DNA of 60,035 nt, from NCBI GenBank assembly GCA_000955785.1, contig JYOD01000148.1, forward strand, positions 1 through 60,035, written 5' to 3'. The stretch is from Burkholderiaceae bacterium 16 (GTDB lineage: Bacteria; Pseudomonadota; Gammaproteobacteria; Burkholderiales; Burkholderiaceae). This document shows, in pieces, positions 51,125-59,435 of this stretch. Below the pieces are notes generated by a model. The model saw only the letters and a list, made by a program, of their open reading frames with translations. It had not been told where the DNA came from and did not search any database. Numbering within the stretch: position 1 is the stretch's first letter; every line of letters begins with the position of its first letter. The position numbers were made by a program, and so were the translations under genes.

Positions 51125-51559
51125 CTACGGCCGCTTGTCGCTGGCCGGGCTCGTCGGGCGCTGCGCAGGCAGGCTGCCGATGATGCAGTCCACCGCGCGC
51201 GTGTCCGACTTGCCCTGCCCCAGCCCGCCGATGACCGAGTCGCGGTACTGCGCGGGTGTAATGCGGTGGTAGTAAAGGCGCGAGGTCTGGTCGAGCCAGT
51301 AGACATAGTCGCTGTCGCCCTGGCTGCCGTCGGTGCGCAGCCACTCGCTCACATTGTTGTTGCCGATCATCAGGTTCGGGCAACTCCGGTTCAGGCTATC
51401 CAGGTACGCGTCGAAGCCTTGCGCCTCGATATTGCGGACCGAGTCCGGCGCGCAGCCGGCTATCAGCGCTAGCGCTGCCGCGCAACTTGCCATGGCAATC
51501 CTGTGCCCTGCATGGCGGGACCACCGGTTGACGCATTTGGTAAAGGTAGGGAAGTGCAT
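51125..51559 (-). CDS. putative lipoprotein, function unknown
   Basis: A 144-residue protein with a lipoprotein signal (MASCAAALALIAGC lipobox, Cys near residue 37). The mature part is small and polar (NIEAQGFDAYLDSLNRSCP, then DSDYVYWLDQTSRLYYHRITPAQYRDSVIGGLGQGKSDTRAVDCIIG) with two further cysteines that could pair. The ATG at 51559 with CAGGATC is chosen; the longer frame to 51874 overlaps the promoter of the divergent gene. Found as a single gene; no family recognised. Confidence 0.68.
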   Translation of the reverse strand: MHFPTFTKCVNRWSRHAGHRIAMASCAAALALIAGCAPDSVRNIEAQGFDAYLDSLNRSCPNLMIGNNNVSEWLRTDGSQGDSDYVYWLDQTSRLYYHRITPAQYRDSVIGGLGQGKSDTRAVDCIIGSLPAQRPTSPASDKRP

Positions 51560-51796
51560 ATGGATCCTGAAATGGCCTGGCAGGGCGGACACAGAGGAGG
51601 CCCCGGAGTGCATTGCCCGCCCCCGGTGCCGGCATTTTCGAGTGAGCATACCGGGGAACCGTTTCCTCCCCACCTCTGGGTGAAAGATTTCATATGCCGC
51701 CGGGAAGCCCTTGAATTCGCTGCTTGCCAGCCGGAGCGAAGCCCATTCAGCCTTGGACGTCACAAAGCAGTATCCCTGCTTGACCGGGACCGTATT

Positions 51797-51839
51797 CCAT
51801 CCTATAACCATCCCATTGGATGTTAATTGGATGGTGGAT
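51797..51839. promoter_or_regulatory. CCATCC/GGATGG operator array before the ribbon-helix-helix gene
   Basis: Two CCATCC copies (51797-51802, 51808-51813) are followed by GGATG (51818-51822), GGATGG (51829-51834) and GGAT (51836-51839), the last 5 nt before the start codon. Rows of short repeats with dyad symmetry are typical for ribbon-helix-helix autorepressors. Confidence 0.55.
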
Positions 51840-51843
51840 CGCA

Positions 51844-52275
51844 ATGAACGAGCAACAAAGAGCACTTGCAGCACCTCCCCGGCCCAAAGGCGGCGAGACC
51901 GAGAAGATCACGATCAATCTCGGCCCCGTCGACCTCGGCCAGATCGACCTGCTGGTCGAGGAAGGCTTTTACTCGAACCGCACCGACCTGATCCGTACCG
52001 CGATCCGCAACCAGCTTGCGATCCATGCGCAGGCCGTCAGCGAGACCGTGACGCGGCGCGCGCTGGTACTCGGCCTGCAGCATTTTTCCCGGCAGGACCT
52101 GGAGGCCGCGCAAGCGGCACGGCAGCGTCTGGACATTCATGTGCTGGGCCTTGCCAGCATCGCCGCCGATGTCACGCCCGAACTGGCCCTGGCCACGATC
52201 CAGTCGATTGTCGTACTGGGCGCTTTCCATGCCTCCGCCGCGGTCAAGGCTGCGCTGGCCGGGCGCATCCGCTGA
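51844..52275 (+). CDS. CopG-type ribbon-helix-helix regulator
   Basis: A 143-residue protein. The N-terminal half holds a ribbon-helix-helix: strand EKITINLGPVDLGQID, then LLVEEGFYSNRTDLIRTAIRNQL. The C-terminal part (about 70 residues, VLGLASIAADVTPELALATIQSIVVLGAFHAS) is an alanine-rich extension seen in CopG regulators paired with PHB-depolymerase-family esterases. It likely binds the repeat array in front of its own gene and represses itself and the esterase 60 nt downstream. Confidence 0.85.
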   Translation: MNEQQRALAAPPRPKGGETEKITINLGPVDLGQIDLLVEEGFYSNRTDLIRTAIRNQLAIHAQAVSETVTRRALVLGLQHFSRQDLEAAQAARQRLDIHVLGLASIAADVTPELALATIQSIVVLGAFHASAAVKAALAGRIR

Positions 52276-52334
52276 GCCCGGCAATCACCTGTGGCTCCAC
52301 TGCAGGCTCTCCTGCAGGCCCCTCGAAGGACACC

Positions 52335-53477
52335 ATGATGAAAATGAACGAAGCATTCCTGGCTTCCATGCACGAAGCCATGGCGCTGTTGCGCACGGCC
52401 GGTCCGCTGGAGGCCACCGAAGTCATACAGCGCGCGCTGCGCGATAGCGGCGCCGCCGCCGGTTTCCAGCCTGCGCAAGTCGTCGAGGCGCTGCTGCCGC
52501 GCACGGCGCCTGCAGCGGGCGCGGAACGTCCCGCCGCCAAAACCGGCGAGGCGCGCACGCAGCCCCGGCGGGAACCGAAGCCGGCGCCGCGGCCCGACGT
52601 GCAGGACACCGGGCACTTCACTACAAGGCATTACGCCAGTCACGCCGGCGAGCGCGCCTACAAGCTCTACGTGCCTGGCGGCTACGATGGCCAGCCGCTG
52701 CCGCTGGTCGTGATGCTGCACGGGTGCACGCAGGACGCTGATGATTTCGCGGCGGGCACGCGCATGAATGCGCTCGCCGAGCGGCACGGCTTCCTGGTCG
52801 CGTATCCCATCCAGCCGATGACGGCCAACCCGTCCAGATGCTGGAACTGGTTCAAGCCGGGCGACCAGCACCGCAACCAGGGCGAGCCAGCGCTGATCGC
52901 GGGCATCACGCGGGAAGTCATGGCGAACCACCCGGTCGACGCGGATCGCGTGTACGTGGCCGGCTTGTCCGCTGGCGGCGCCATGGCTGCGGTGATGGTG
53001 CAGACGCATCCGGAGCTGTATGCCGCGGCGGGGATTCATTCCGGCTTGCCTTGCGGCAGCGCGCACGACCTGCCATCGGCACTGGCTGCGATGAAGGGCG
53101 GGAACCTGGCCGCGAAGCTGATGGAGAAAGCGCGGACCGCACCCCGGGGCAATGGCGCTGTCTCGCCGTCGCGGCCCCTCATCGTGTTTCACGGCGATGC
53201 AGACGCCACGGTGCATGTGTCCAACGGCGAGCGCCTGCTGCGTGATTTCCAGGGTGGTACGCACCGGGACAAGCAGCAGCGCAGCCGGGGCGGGCGCACC
53301 TTCACACACCGGCAACTGACATCGCTCGATGGCGTCGACGCGGAATACTGGCTCATCCACGGGGCGCCTCACGCATGGGCGGGGGGCAGCTCGCGCGGGA
53401 CGTACACCGATGACAGCGGGCCCGACGCCAGCGCCGAGATGGTACGCTTCTTTCTCGCACATCCGCTGCGGCCGTAG
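52335..53477 (+). CDS. PHB depolymerase family esterase
   Basis: A 380-residue alpha/beta-hydrolase of the PHB-depolymerase/LpqC family. About 100 residues of helical and Pro/Ala-rich extension precede the catalytic domain. GQPLPLVVMLHGCTQDADDFA gives the oxyanion region, YVAGLSAGGAMA the lipase box with Ser, FHGDADATVHVSNGERLL the Asp, and GAPHAWAGGSSRGTY the His. No signal peptide is visible, so intracellular or leaderless. The ATG at 52335 follows GAAGGA. PHB fits the phaJ-phaC genes nearby, but feruloyl or acetyl esters are also possible for this family. Confidence 0.85.
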   Translation: MMKMNEAFLASMHEAMALLRTAGPLEATEVIQRALRDSGAAAGFQPAQVVEALLPRTAPAAGAERPAAKTGEARTQPRREPKPAPRPDVQDTGHFTTRHYASHAGERAYKLYVPGGYDGQPLPLVVMLHGCTQDADDFAAGTRMNALAERHGFLVAYPIQPMTANPSRCWNWFKPGDQHRNQGEPALIAGITREVMANHPVDADRVYVAGLSAGGAMAAVMVQTHPELYAAAGIHSGLPCGSAHDLPSALAAMKGGNLAAKLMEKARTAPRGNGAVSPSRPLIVFHGDADATVHVSNGERLLRDFQGGTHRDKQQRSRGGRTFTHRQLTSLDGVDAEYWLIHGAPHAWAGGSSRGTYTDDSGPDASAEMVRFFLAHPLRP

Positions 53478-53572
53478 TCCTGGCGGCATCGCCGCGCGTC
53501 CGGCCCGCGCGGTCATTCGCCACACGCTAGCGTCAGGACAATCTCCGGGAAAAGCTCGCGCCGCCCCCGGCG

Positions 53573-54493
53573 CTAGCCGATCCTTGCCTCGCCGGGCCAT
53601 AACGGCGAACTCACTGAAAAATCCGCCTCTTCCATCGTGACCGTCCTCAGTGACCGGACCACGGCACGCGTGTCGCCCGTGCGCCACTGGAAATAGTAGG
53701 ACAGGTTGTGCGGAGCCGGCTGGCTTGCCAGTTCCGCCAGCTTGCCGGCGCGCACGAGAGGCGCCACATAGGATCGCGGAAAGAGGCTGATCCCCACGCC
53801 GGCAATCACCAGCGCAATCAAGGCCGACAGGCTGTTGCAAACCAGCGCCCTGGGAATCTCGAGTTTCTGCTCCGCCGCCCATTTCTCGAAGGCGAGCGTC
53901 AGGCCCGCTTCGGCGCTGAGCGTGATCACCGGATGCTCCGCGAAGTGCCGGGCTGTCAGGGCCGTGCCGGATGCCAGCCGCTCTGGCGATGCCATCCACT
54001 GGTATGCGAGCTCACCGACCTTTTCCTGCGAGAGGTTGGGGGAGGAGGATGGGCCGGGAATGATCGCGAAGTCGAGTTCGCCGCGCTCCAGCTTGCGTTC
54101 GAGGTTCAGCGTCAGGTCGACCTGCGGTTGCAGCACGAGATGCGGATGCAGCTCGCGAACGCGGGCGACTAGTCCCGGGAACCAGGTGGATGCCACCAGT
54201 TCGCTGATGCCGAACCGGCAACTCCCGCGCAGTGCGCCGGACATGTCCAGGTCCGAGCGGATACGGCTTTCAATCTCGAGAATCTGGGCAGCATGCTCAA
54301 GCAGTCGCTCGCCGGCGTCGGTGATGACCGAGCGCTGCCCGGTACGGTCGAAGAGCGCCTTTCCCAGGTCGTCCTCCAACTCCGCGATGCGCTTCGACAG
54401 CGATGACTGCGTGACATGCAGGCGTGCCGCCGCCACGGAAAAGCTGCCGAGTTTTGCGGCCCAGTAGAAGGCTTCCAGTTGTTTGAGGGTCAT
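53573..54493 (-). CDS. LysR family regulator
   Basis: A 306-residue LysR-type protein. The winged helix LKQLEAFYWAAKLGSFSVAAARLHVTQSSLSKRIAELEDDLG is at the N-terminus and a two-lobe effector domain follows (RFGISELVASTWFPGLVARV; LVIAGVGISLFPRSYV). The ATG at 54493 opens straight into the domain; a 19-codon extension is rejected. Divergent from the TctC-like receptor and PEP-mutase-family genes, its likely targets. Confidence 0.9.
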   Translation of the reverse strand: MTLKQLEAFYWAAKLGSFSVAAARLHVTQSSLSKRIAELEDDLGKALFDRTGQRSVITDAGERLLEHAAQILEIESRIRSDLDMSGALRGSCRFGISELVASTWFPGLVARVRELHPHLVLQPQVDLTLNLERKLERGELDFAIIPGPSSSPNLSQEKVGELAYQWMASPERLASGTALTARHFAEHPVITLSAEAGLTLAFEKWAAEQKLEIPRALVCNSLSALIALVIAGVGISLFPRSYVAPLVRAGKLAELASQPAPHNLSYYFQWRTGDTRAVVRSLRTVTMEEADFSVSSPLWPGEARIG

Positions 54494-54550
54494 GGCGCCG
54501 CCCCTGTCCCGCGATGGGGGCCTGGCGCCGCCAGCGCGCTGCCATTCCAA

Positions 54551-54574
54551 ATTCTCACCGGGGGCAGTGAAGAT
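54551..54574. promoter_or_regulatory. imperfect dyad in the LysR/TctC intergenic region
   Basis: ATTCTCAC, 8 nt, GTGAAGAT: seven of eight positions can pair (one as a wobble equivalent). Possible LysR-type site about 60-80 nt from both starts. Confidence 0.35.
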
Positions 54575-54648
54575 TTCTCGCTTTCTTCCGGAGCGGGAGC
54601 TACGTATCGTTCGGCCATTGTCAATATCGGTTCGGAAAGGGGGAGGCC

Positions 54649-55707
54649 ATGCGGCACAGCTTCAAGACACGCAACAAGACGCGCAACAAGACACGCAACA
54701 AGACACGCAACAAGACACGCAACAAGACACGCAACAAGACGCGCGGCACGTTCAACGTGCTCACCACAGTGCTCCTGTCGCTCGGGTTGGCGGCGACCGC
54801 GGCGCGGGCGGAGTGGCCCGCCGATCATCCGATCCAGGTCTTCGTCGGTTTTGCCGCCGGCGGAGGCACCGATACCATGGCGCGCACGATGGCGCCGTTC
54901 ATCCAGCGCTACCTTGGCGCAAACGCCAGCCTGGTGGTGCAGAACAAGCCGGGCGCCGCCAGCGAGATCTCGAACATCGGCCTGATGCGCTCGGCCCCGG
55001 ATGGCTACACCATCGGCGTGGTCAACCTGCCTGCCATGGCGTTCGCGCCGCTCTACAAGAAGACGAATTTCGATCCGGCCGGGCTGCAACTGGTAGCGCG
55101 CGTGCTGAGCGACCCGACCATCCTTGTGGCCAGGAAGGAGAGTCCGTACAACAACCTGAAGGACGTGGTTTCGGCATTGAAGAAGAAGCCTGCTTCCTTG
55201 TCTTTCGGTCACAACGGGGTCGGGACGAACGGGCACCTGGCGCTATTGCAATTGCAGAATGTGGCGGGCGTGAAGGTCAACGACATCCCGTATAACGGCA
55301 CGGCGCAGTCCAAGACGGCGTTGTTTGGCGGGCATATCGACTTCGCGGCGGTCACTACGGGTGAACTGCAGGATGCGGGCAAGGAGGCTGTGCCGCTCAA
55401 GATTATCGCGCAAATGGGGGAGAAGCGGGCCGCTTCGCTACCCGATGTGCCGACGGCCAGGGAGCAGGGATTCGACGACGTAATGCCTGCCGAGCGGGGG
55501 ATTGCCGTGCCCGCGGGTGTGCCGCCCGCCATCGTGGAGAAACTGCGAGCAGCTGTCAGGGCGACGCTCAGGGATCCCGAGTACCTGAAGAAGGCCGGCA
55601 ACGACGCACCGGTCCTGGCCTACCTGCCCGGCGACGACTGGGCCAGGGAAATCGCGGCCCGCAAGCCGATGATGCGCAAGCTGGCCGACGGCATGCCGAA
55701 GGAGTGA
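54649..55707 (+). CDS. Bug/TctC-type periplasmic receptor with a repeat-expanded signal peptide
   Basis: A 352-residue extracytoplasmic receptor of the tripartite tricarboxylate transporter family. Mature domain: PIQVFVGFAAGGGTDTMARTMAPFI, SLVVQNKPGAASEI, and FGHNGVGTNGHLALLQLQNVAG (ligand loops), ending KLRAAVRATLRDPEYLKKAGND. The first 33 residues are MRHSF followed by six KTRN and one KTRG; then the hydrophobic core FNVLTTVLLSLGLAATAARA and cleavage before EWP. No TctA/TctB membrane genes are adjacent, common for Bug receptors in Burkholderiales. The ligand is probably a carboxylate. Confidence 0.88.
   Translation: MRHSFKTRNKTRNKTRNKTRNKTRNKTRNKTRGTFNVLTTVLLSLGLAATAARAEWPADHPIQVFVGFAAGGGTDTMARTMAPFIQRYLGANASLVVQNKPGAASEISNIGLMRSAPDGYTIGVVNLPAMAFAPLYKKTNFDPAGLQLVARVLSDPTILVARKESPYNNLKDVVSALKKKPASLSFGHNGVGTNGHLALLQLQNVAGVKVNDIPYNGTAQSKTALFGGHIDFAAVTTGELQDAGKEAVPLKIIAQMGEKRAASLPDVPTAREQGFDDVMPAERGIAVPAGVPPAIVEKLRAAVRATLRDPEYLKKAGNDAPVLAYLPGDDWAREIAARKPMMRKLADGMPKE
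54664..54747 (+). repeat. 12-bp tandem repeat (7 units) inside the receptor's signal sequence
   Basis: Units of AAGACACGCAAC (two positions carry G for A), six encoding KTRN and a last diverged one encoding KTRG. The unit is a multiple of three, so copy changes keep the frame and only lengthen or shorten the positive n-region of the signal peptide. Confidence 0.95.
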
Positions 55708-55715
55708 AGGGCGTG

Positions 55716-56645
55716 ATGACTTCTTTTCCTCGTTGCGAGCCCAAGTCCATGCAAAGACCCGCCCCGGCTCAAAAGACGGCATCCCTGCGCGCGCTGTTGC
55801 GCACGGAGCCGTTTGTCGTGGCGCCGGCCGTGCACGATATCTTCAGCCTCCGGCTGGTGGAGCAGGCGGGCTACCAGAGCGCGTGCATCAGCGGCGCCAT
55901 GCTCTCCTACAGCTTGCTCGGCGTCCCGGACATCGGCCTGCTCACGCTGACGGAATGCGTGGAGCACTGCCGCCGCCTGACGCGCGTGTCATCCATCCCC
56001 ATCACCGCGGACGCGGACGCGGGCTATGGCAATCCACGCGGCGTGCACTATGCCGTCGAGTTGTTCGAAGAGGCCGGCGCCGCCGGCCTGAACATCGAGG
56101 ACCAGGTGGTGCCAAGGCGCTGGGCCTCGCCGGGCGGCAAGGAGGTGGTGCCGGTCGGCGAGATGATCGCCAAGATCGATGCCGCGCAGCGTGCCAGGCG
56201 CGACAGCAACTTCATGATCATCGCCCGCACGGACGCGTTTGCTTGCGAGTCCACCGAGCAGGTCATTCAACGGGCCCGGGCCTATCAGGCGGCGGGCGCC
56301 GATATGCTGCTGCCCATCGCGCTGCGGACCGAGGACGACATCGCTCGCCTGGTGCGCGCGCTAGATATCCCGGTGACGCTCAGCGCCGGCACCGGGCTGG
56401 TGCCCAGCCCATCCGCCGCAAGCCTGCCATTGGAACGGTTGCGCGGCCTGGGCGTCCGGCGGGTCAGCCTTACCACGCTGCTGCCGGGCGCAGCGGTCGC
56501 GGGCATGAGGCGGAGCCTGGACGCCATGCGGGGCGGGGCGGGCAGCGGCGACGATGGCGGGATGGCGGCAGAGGGCGCGGCGAGCCTTGGGGCGTTGTTC
56601 CATGCGCAAGACCAGATGGACTTTGAGGAGGCGTTGCTGCTGTAA
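55716..56645 (+). CDS. isocitrate lyase/PEP mutase family protein
   Basis: A 309-residue TIM-barrel protein of the ICL/PEPM superfamily (2-methylisocitrate lyase, oxaloacetate decarboxylase, carboxyPEP mutase relatives). Metal and substrate region ADADAGYGNPRGVHYAVELFEEAGAAGLNIEDQ is intact. The flexible loop reads PRRWASPGGKEVVP, where lyases carry K-x-C-G-H, so the catalytic Cys is absent. The coding start is set at ATG 55716; a GTG at 55704 overlapping the receptor stop is also possible. Coupled to the TctC-like gene, it probably acts on the imported acid. Confidence 0.83.
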   Translation: MTSFPRCEPKSMQRPAPAQKTASLRALLRTEPFVVAPAVHDIFSLRLVEQAGYQSACISGAMLSYSLLGVPDIGLLTLTECVEHCRRLTRVSSIPITADADAGYGNPRGVHYAVELFEEAGAAGLNIEDQVVPRRWASPGGKEVVPVGEMIAKIDAAQRARRDSNFMIIARTDAFACESTEQVIQRARAYQAAGADMLLPIALRTEDDIARLVRALDIPVTLSAGTGLVPSPSAASLPLERLRGLGVRRVSLTTLLPGAAVAGMRRSLDAMRGGAGSGDDGGMAAEGAASLGALFHAQDQMDFEEALLL

Positions 56646-57203
56646 CTTGCTCGGTCCCTTGCCACAAGCCGTATAGGCTGGCGGCGCATGGCGCGGCCTC
56701 GGGAGGCCTTCCTGACGAATCCCGACCACCACTACACCGGCATCCTGTTCTGTGGCGCCGAAGCAGGTCGTTGTTCCAACACAGAACATCGCGCCGATCT
56801 CTCATCATGTCGTCATGACTTCCCATTGTATGGCTGTGAGCGACGCCGTTCCCCCCTCGGAGCGGGGGGGAGGCGACGCATGTTGCGATACATCCCCATC
56901 GTTGGAATCAATCGTTTTTTTCGATAATTGTCAGCGGGAAAAACCGTTTTAGGTAGTTACCGAGCCGGCCTTAAGCTTCGCCATTGGAAATTTCGGCACC
57001 ATGCTGCCGGCGTGAGCGCAATCAGTCATCGCAGCGCCTTTCCTCAGGCATCGCGCTCACCTCACCCCAGGCCTCGAAGATGGAAACCCATACTGCCACG
57101 GACCGAGGCTGCGAAGCCCCGGCAGCGCATGTGCGTCCCTGCGAGCTTGTCACTGTCAGGGCGAGACGGATTCAACTACTACCAGAAAACACCAGGAAAC
57201 GTA
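56646..57203. other. gene-free stretch before phaJ
   Basis: About 560 bp. Short frames on both strands look like noise. AT-rich patches at 56905-56950 are the likely promoter area of phaJ-phaC; no operator recognised. Confidence 0.45.
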
Positions 57204-57644
57204 ATGAACGCACTGAATGGCTATGACTATGAAGACCTGGAGCTCGGGATGAGCGCCACCTTCGACAGAACCATCACCGAAGCAGATATCGCACTCTTTG
57301 CGGCCGCTTCCGGCGACAACAATGCCGTGCACCTTGACGAGGAATTCGCCCGGACGACCCAGTTCGGCGGATGCATCGCCCACGGCATGCTGACCGCCAG
57401 CGTGATCTCGGCAGCCATTGCCGGACGCTTGCCGGGGCCTGGGACGATCTATCTGAGCCAGAACGTTCGCTTCAAAGCGCCCGTAAGGCCAGGGGAAACA
57501 GTCAAGGTTACGGTGACCGTCAAGGAGTTGCAGCCAGGGAAGCAGCGCGTCTCGCTGACTACGGTCTGTACGGTGCAAGACAAGGTCGTGGTGGACGGGG
57601 ATGCGCTGGTGATGCCGACGTCGTTGGCGCGCAGGGTCCAGTAA
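57204..57644 (+). CDS. phaJ: (R)-specific enoyl-CoA hydratase (MaoC family)
   Basis: A 146-residue single hot-dog hydratase that turns beta-oxidation enoyl-CoA into (R)-3-hydroxyacyl-CoA for PHA synthesis. The hydratase-2 motif with catalytic Asp and His is in AAASGDNNAVHLDEEFA, followed by GCIAHGMLTASVISAAIAG. Length and motif match PhaJ. The ATG follows CAGGAAAC. It lies 64 nt upstream of phaC, in the same direction, which supports the role of supplying monomers. Confidence 0.9.
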   Translation: MNALNGYDYEDLELGMSATFDRTITEADIALFAAASGDNNAVHLDEEFARTTQFGGCIAHGMLTASVISAAIAGRLPGPGTIYLSQNVRFKAPVRPGETVKVTVTVKELQPGKQRVSLTTVCTVQDKVVVDGDALVMPTSLARRVQ

Positions 57645-57708
57645 TGCCGCGGAGCTGGCTGGTTAGCCAGCTCCAATCTCAAATTTGACTAAATTTACGG
57701 AGAACGGC

Positions 57709-59379
57709 GTGTCTCTTCCATTAGAATTTTCAGATAAATTACTCCAGGCATATTCTGCTCCATTTAAAAAAACGGCCGAATATATGGCCGGGCAGAGGTT
57801 CTTTTCCTGCGGTATGGATGTTTCGGGCCTGCTGCGCTCCAATCTGCGTCATCTGGAAGGGCAGGCAGCCGTGATGAGGTCGGTATGGAGCGAAGAGACG
57901 GGCGGGGACAAGCCGGATCGACGCTTCGCCGCGGACGAATGGAATCGCAATCCGTGGTACCGCTTTCTCAGGAAAAGCTACCTGAATAACGCCAGAACTC
58001 TCTCAGAGATCACTGAAACAATCGGTCTCGAGGAGGATGACAAGAGCAGGCTGAGATTCCTTGTCGGCCAGTACATTGAATCCTTGAGCCCCGCCAATTT
58101 TTTTGGCACGAATCCGGAGGCCATACAGCTGGCATTGGAATCCCGGGGCGGAAGCCTCGTTTCCGGACTTGCCAACTACGTCGAAGACGCGCGGCGAGGC
58201 CGCATCGCAATCACAGACGAATCCGCCTTTGAGGTAGGCCGCAATGTGGCCACGTCCGAGGGGGCCGTTGTCTTCGAGTGTGAATTGATGCAGCTGATCC
58301 AGTACAAGCCGCTGACCGATAAGGTTGCCTCGCGGCCACTGGTCATCGTGCCTCCGTGCATCAACAAGTTCTACATTCTAGACCTCCAGCCGGAGAACTC
58401 ATTCGTGCGCTTTGCCTGCGAGCAGGGGCATACCGTGTTCCTGGTATCGTGGCGCAATCCGCAAGCGGACATGAGTGAGACAACATGGGACGACTATGTT
58501 GAGCAAGGCGTATTGAAGGCGCTGGAAGTCAGCCAGGCCATCAGTGGCGCGGCTCAGGTGAACGCGCTGGGCTGGTGCGTCGGCGGTACGCTGCTGACTT
58601 CAGCCTTGGGCGTGCAGCAGGCCCGCGGTAAAAAGACGGTGGCCAGCATGACGCTGCTGACGACCATGCTGGATTTCAGCGAGCCAGGCGAACTTGGCGT
58701 GTTCATCGATGAGCCGACGGTTGCGCAACGCGAGCAGACTATCGGGCGCGGTGGCATCTATCCCGGCAAGGAGTTGGCGTTTGTCTTCCAGATGTTGCGC
58801 CCGAATGACCTGATCTGGCCCTACTTCGTCGGCAACTACCTGAAAGGGCAAGCGCCGGGCGCCTTCGACCTGCTTTACTGGAACGCCGACGCCACGAACC
58901 TGGCCGGGCCCATGTATGCATGGTACTTGCGCAATATGTACCTGGAGAACAAGCTGCGCGAGCCGGGGCAATTGACCGTTTGCGGGCATCCGATGGACCT
59001 GGGCCGCATTAACGTACCCAACTATATCCTTGCAACGAAGGATGATCACATCGTTCCCTGGCAGTCTGCCTATCGCAGCATTCAGCTACTGGGCGGAAAG
59101 TCGGAGTTTGTTCTTGGCGAGAGCGGACATATCGCGGGTGTTATCAATCCGGCATCGAAGCAAAAGCGTGGCTACTGGTGTGCCGGCGAGCAATGCGACG
59201 ATGCGGACGGCTGGCTGGCTTCAGCGACGTCCACGCCGGGGAGTTGGTGGGTTCATTGGGCTGCCTGGCTGAACCGCTATGCCGGCAAGCAGGTTGCGGC
59301 GCCGTCCAGATTGGGGAAGGACACGTTCGAGCCAATCGAGCCCGCTCCTGGCCGTTATGTCAGCGTGCGCGCCGACTGA
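57709..59379 (+). CDS. phaC: class I poly(3-hydroxyalkanoate) synthase
   Basis: A 556-residue PHA synthase that polymerises (R)-3-hydroxyacyl-CoA at the granule surface. The lipase-like box NALGWCVGGTLL gives the catalytic Cys290; Asp445/446 in LATKDDHIVPW and His474 in GESGHIAGVINP complete the triad. PASKQKRGYW and WWVHWAAWL near the end are class I signatures. A GTG start at 57709 with GGAG 6 nt upstream is chosen over the TTG at 57685. It is shorter than PhaC1 of C. necator (589), fitting a second synthase. No phaA or phaB adjoin. Confidence 0.96.
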   Translation: MSLPLEFSDKLLQAYSAPFKKTAEYMAGQRFFSCGMDVSGLLRSNLRHLEGQAAVMRSVWSEETGGDKPDRRFAADEWNRNPWYRFLRKSYLNNARTLSEITETIGLEEDDKSRLRFLVGQYIESLSPANFFGTNPEAIQLALESRGGSLVSGLANYVEDARRGRIAITDESAFEVGRNVATSEGAVVFECELMQLIQYKPLTDKVASRPLVIVPPCINKFYILDLQPENSFVRFACEQGHTVFLVSWRNPQADMSETTWDDYVEQGVLKALEVSQAISGAAQVNALGWCVGGTLLTSALGVQQARGKKTVASMTLLTTMLDFSEPGELGVFIDEPTVAQREQTIGRGGIYPGKELAFVFQMLRPNDLIWPYFVGNYLKGQAPGAFDLLYWNADATNLAGPMYAWYLRNMYLENKLREPGQLTVCGHPMDLGRINVPNYILATKDDHIVPWQSAYRSIQLLGGKSEFVLGESGHIAGVINPASKQKRGYWCAGEQCDDADGWLASATSTPGSWWVHWAAWLNRYAGKQVAAPSRLGKDTFEPIEPAPGRYVSVRAD

Positions 59380-59417
59380 CCGCGCATCCCCGTCTGGAGC
59401 CGGGTGATTCACGCAGG

Positions 59418-59435
59418 CAGGAGGTGCGCCTCCTG
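59418..59435 (+). terminator. hairpin after phaC
   Basis: CAGGAGG/CCTCCTG stem with a 4-nt loop, 38 nt after the phaC stop, followed by TATCG. Possible terminator without a U-run. Confidence 0.4.

Noticed and set aside
52137..53999. 620-codon open frame on the minus strand opposite the esterase gene
   Set aside because: It lies opposite a clear PHB-family esterase gene and the CopG gene, has no family resemblance and is rich in Arg/His/Gly as expected of a GC-rich shadow frame.
54664..54747. CRISPR-like repeat array
   Set aside because: Units are contiguous without spacers and lie in frame inside a coding sequence; this is a coding minisatellite.
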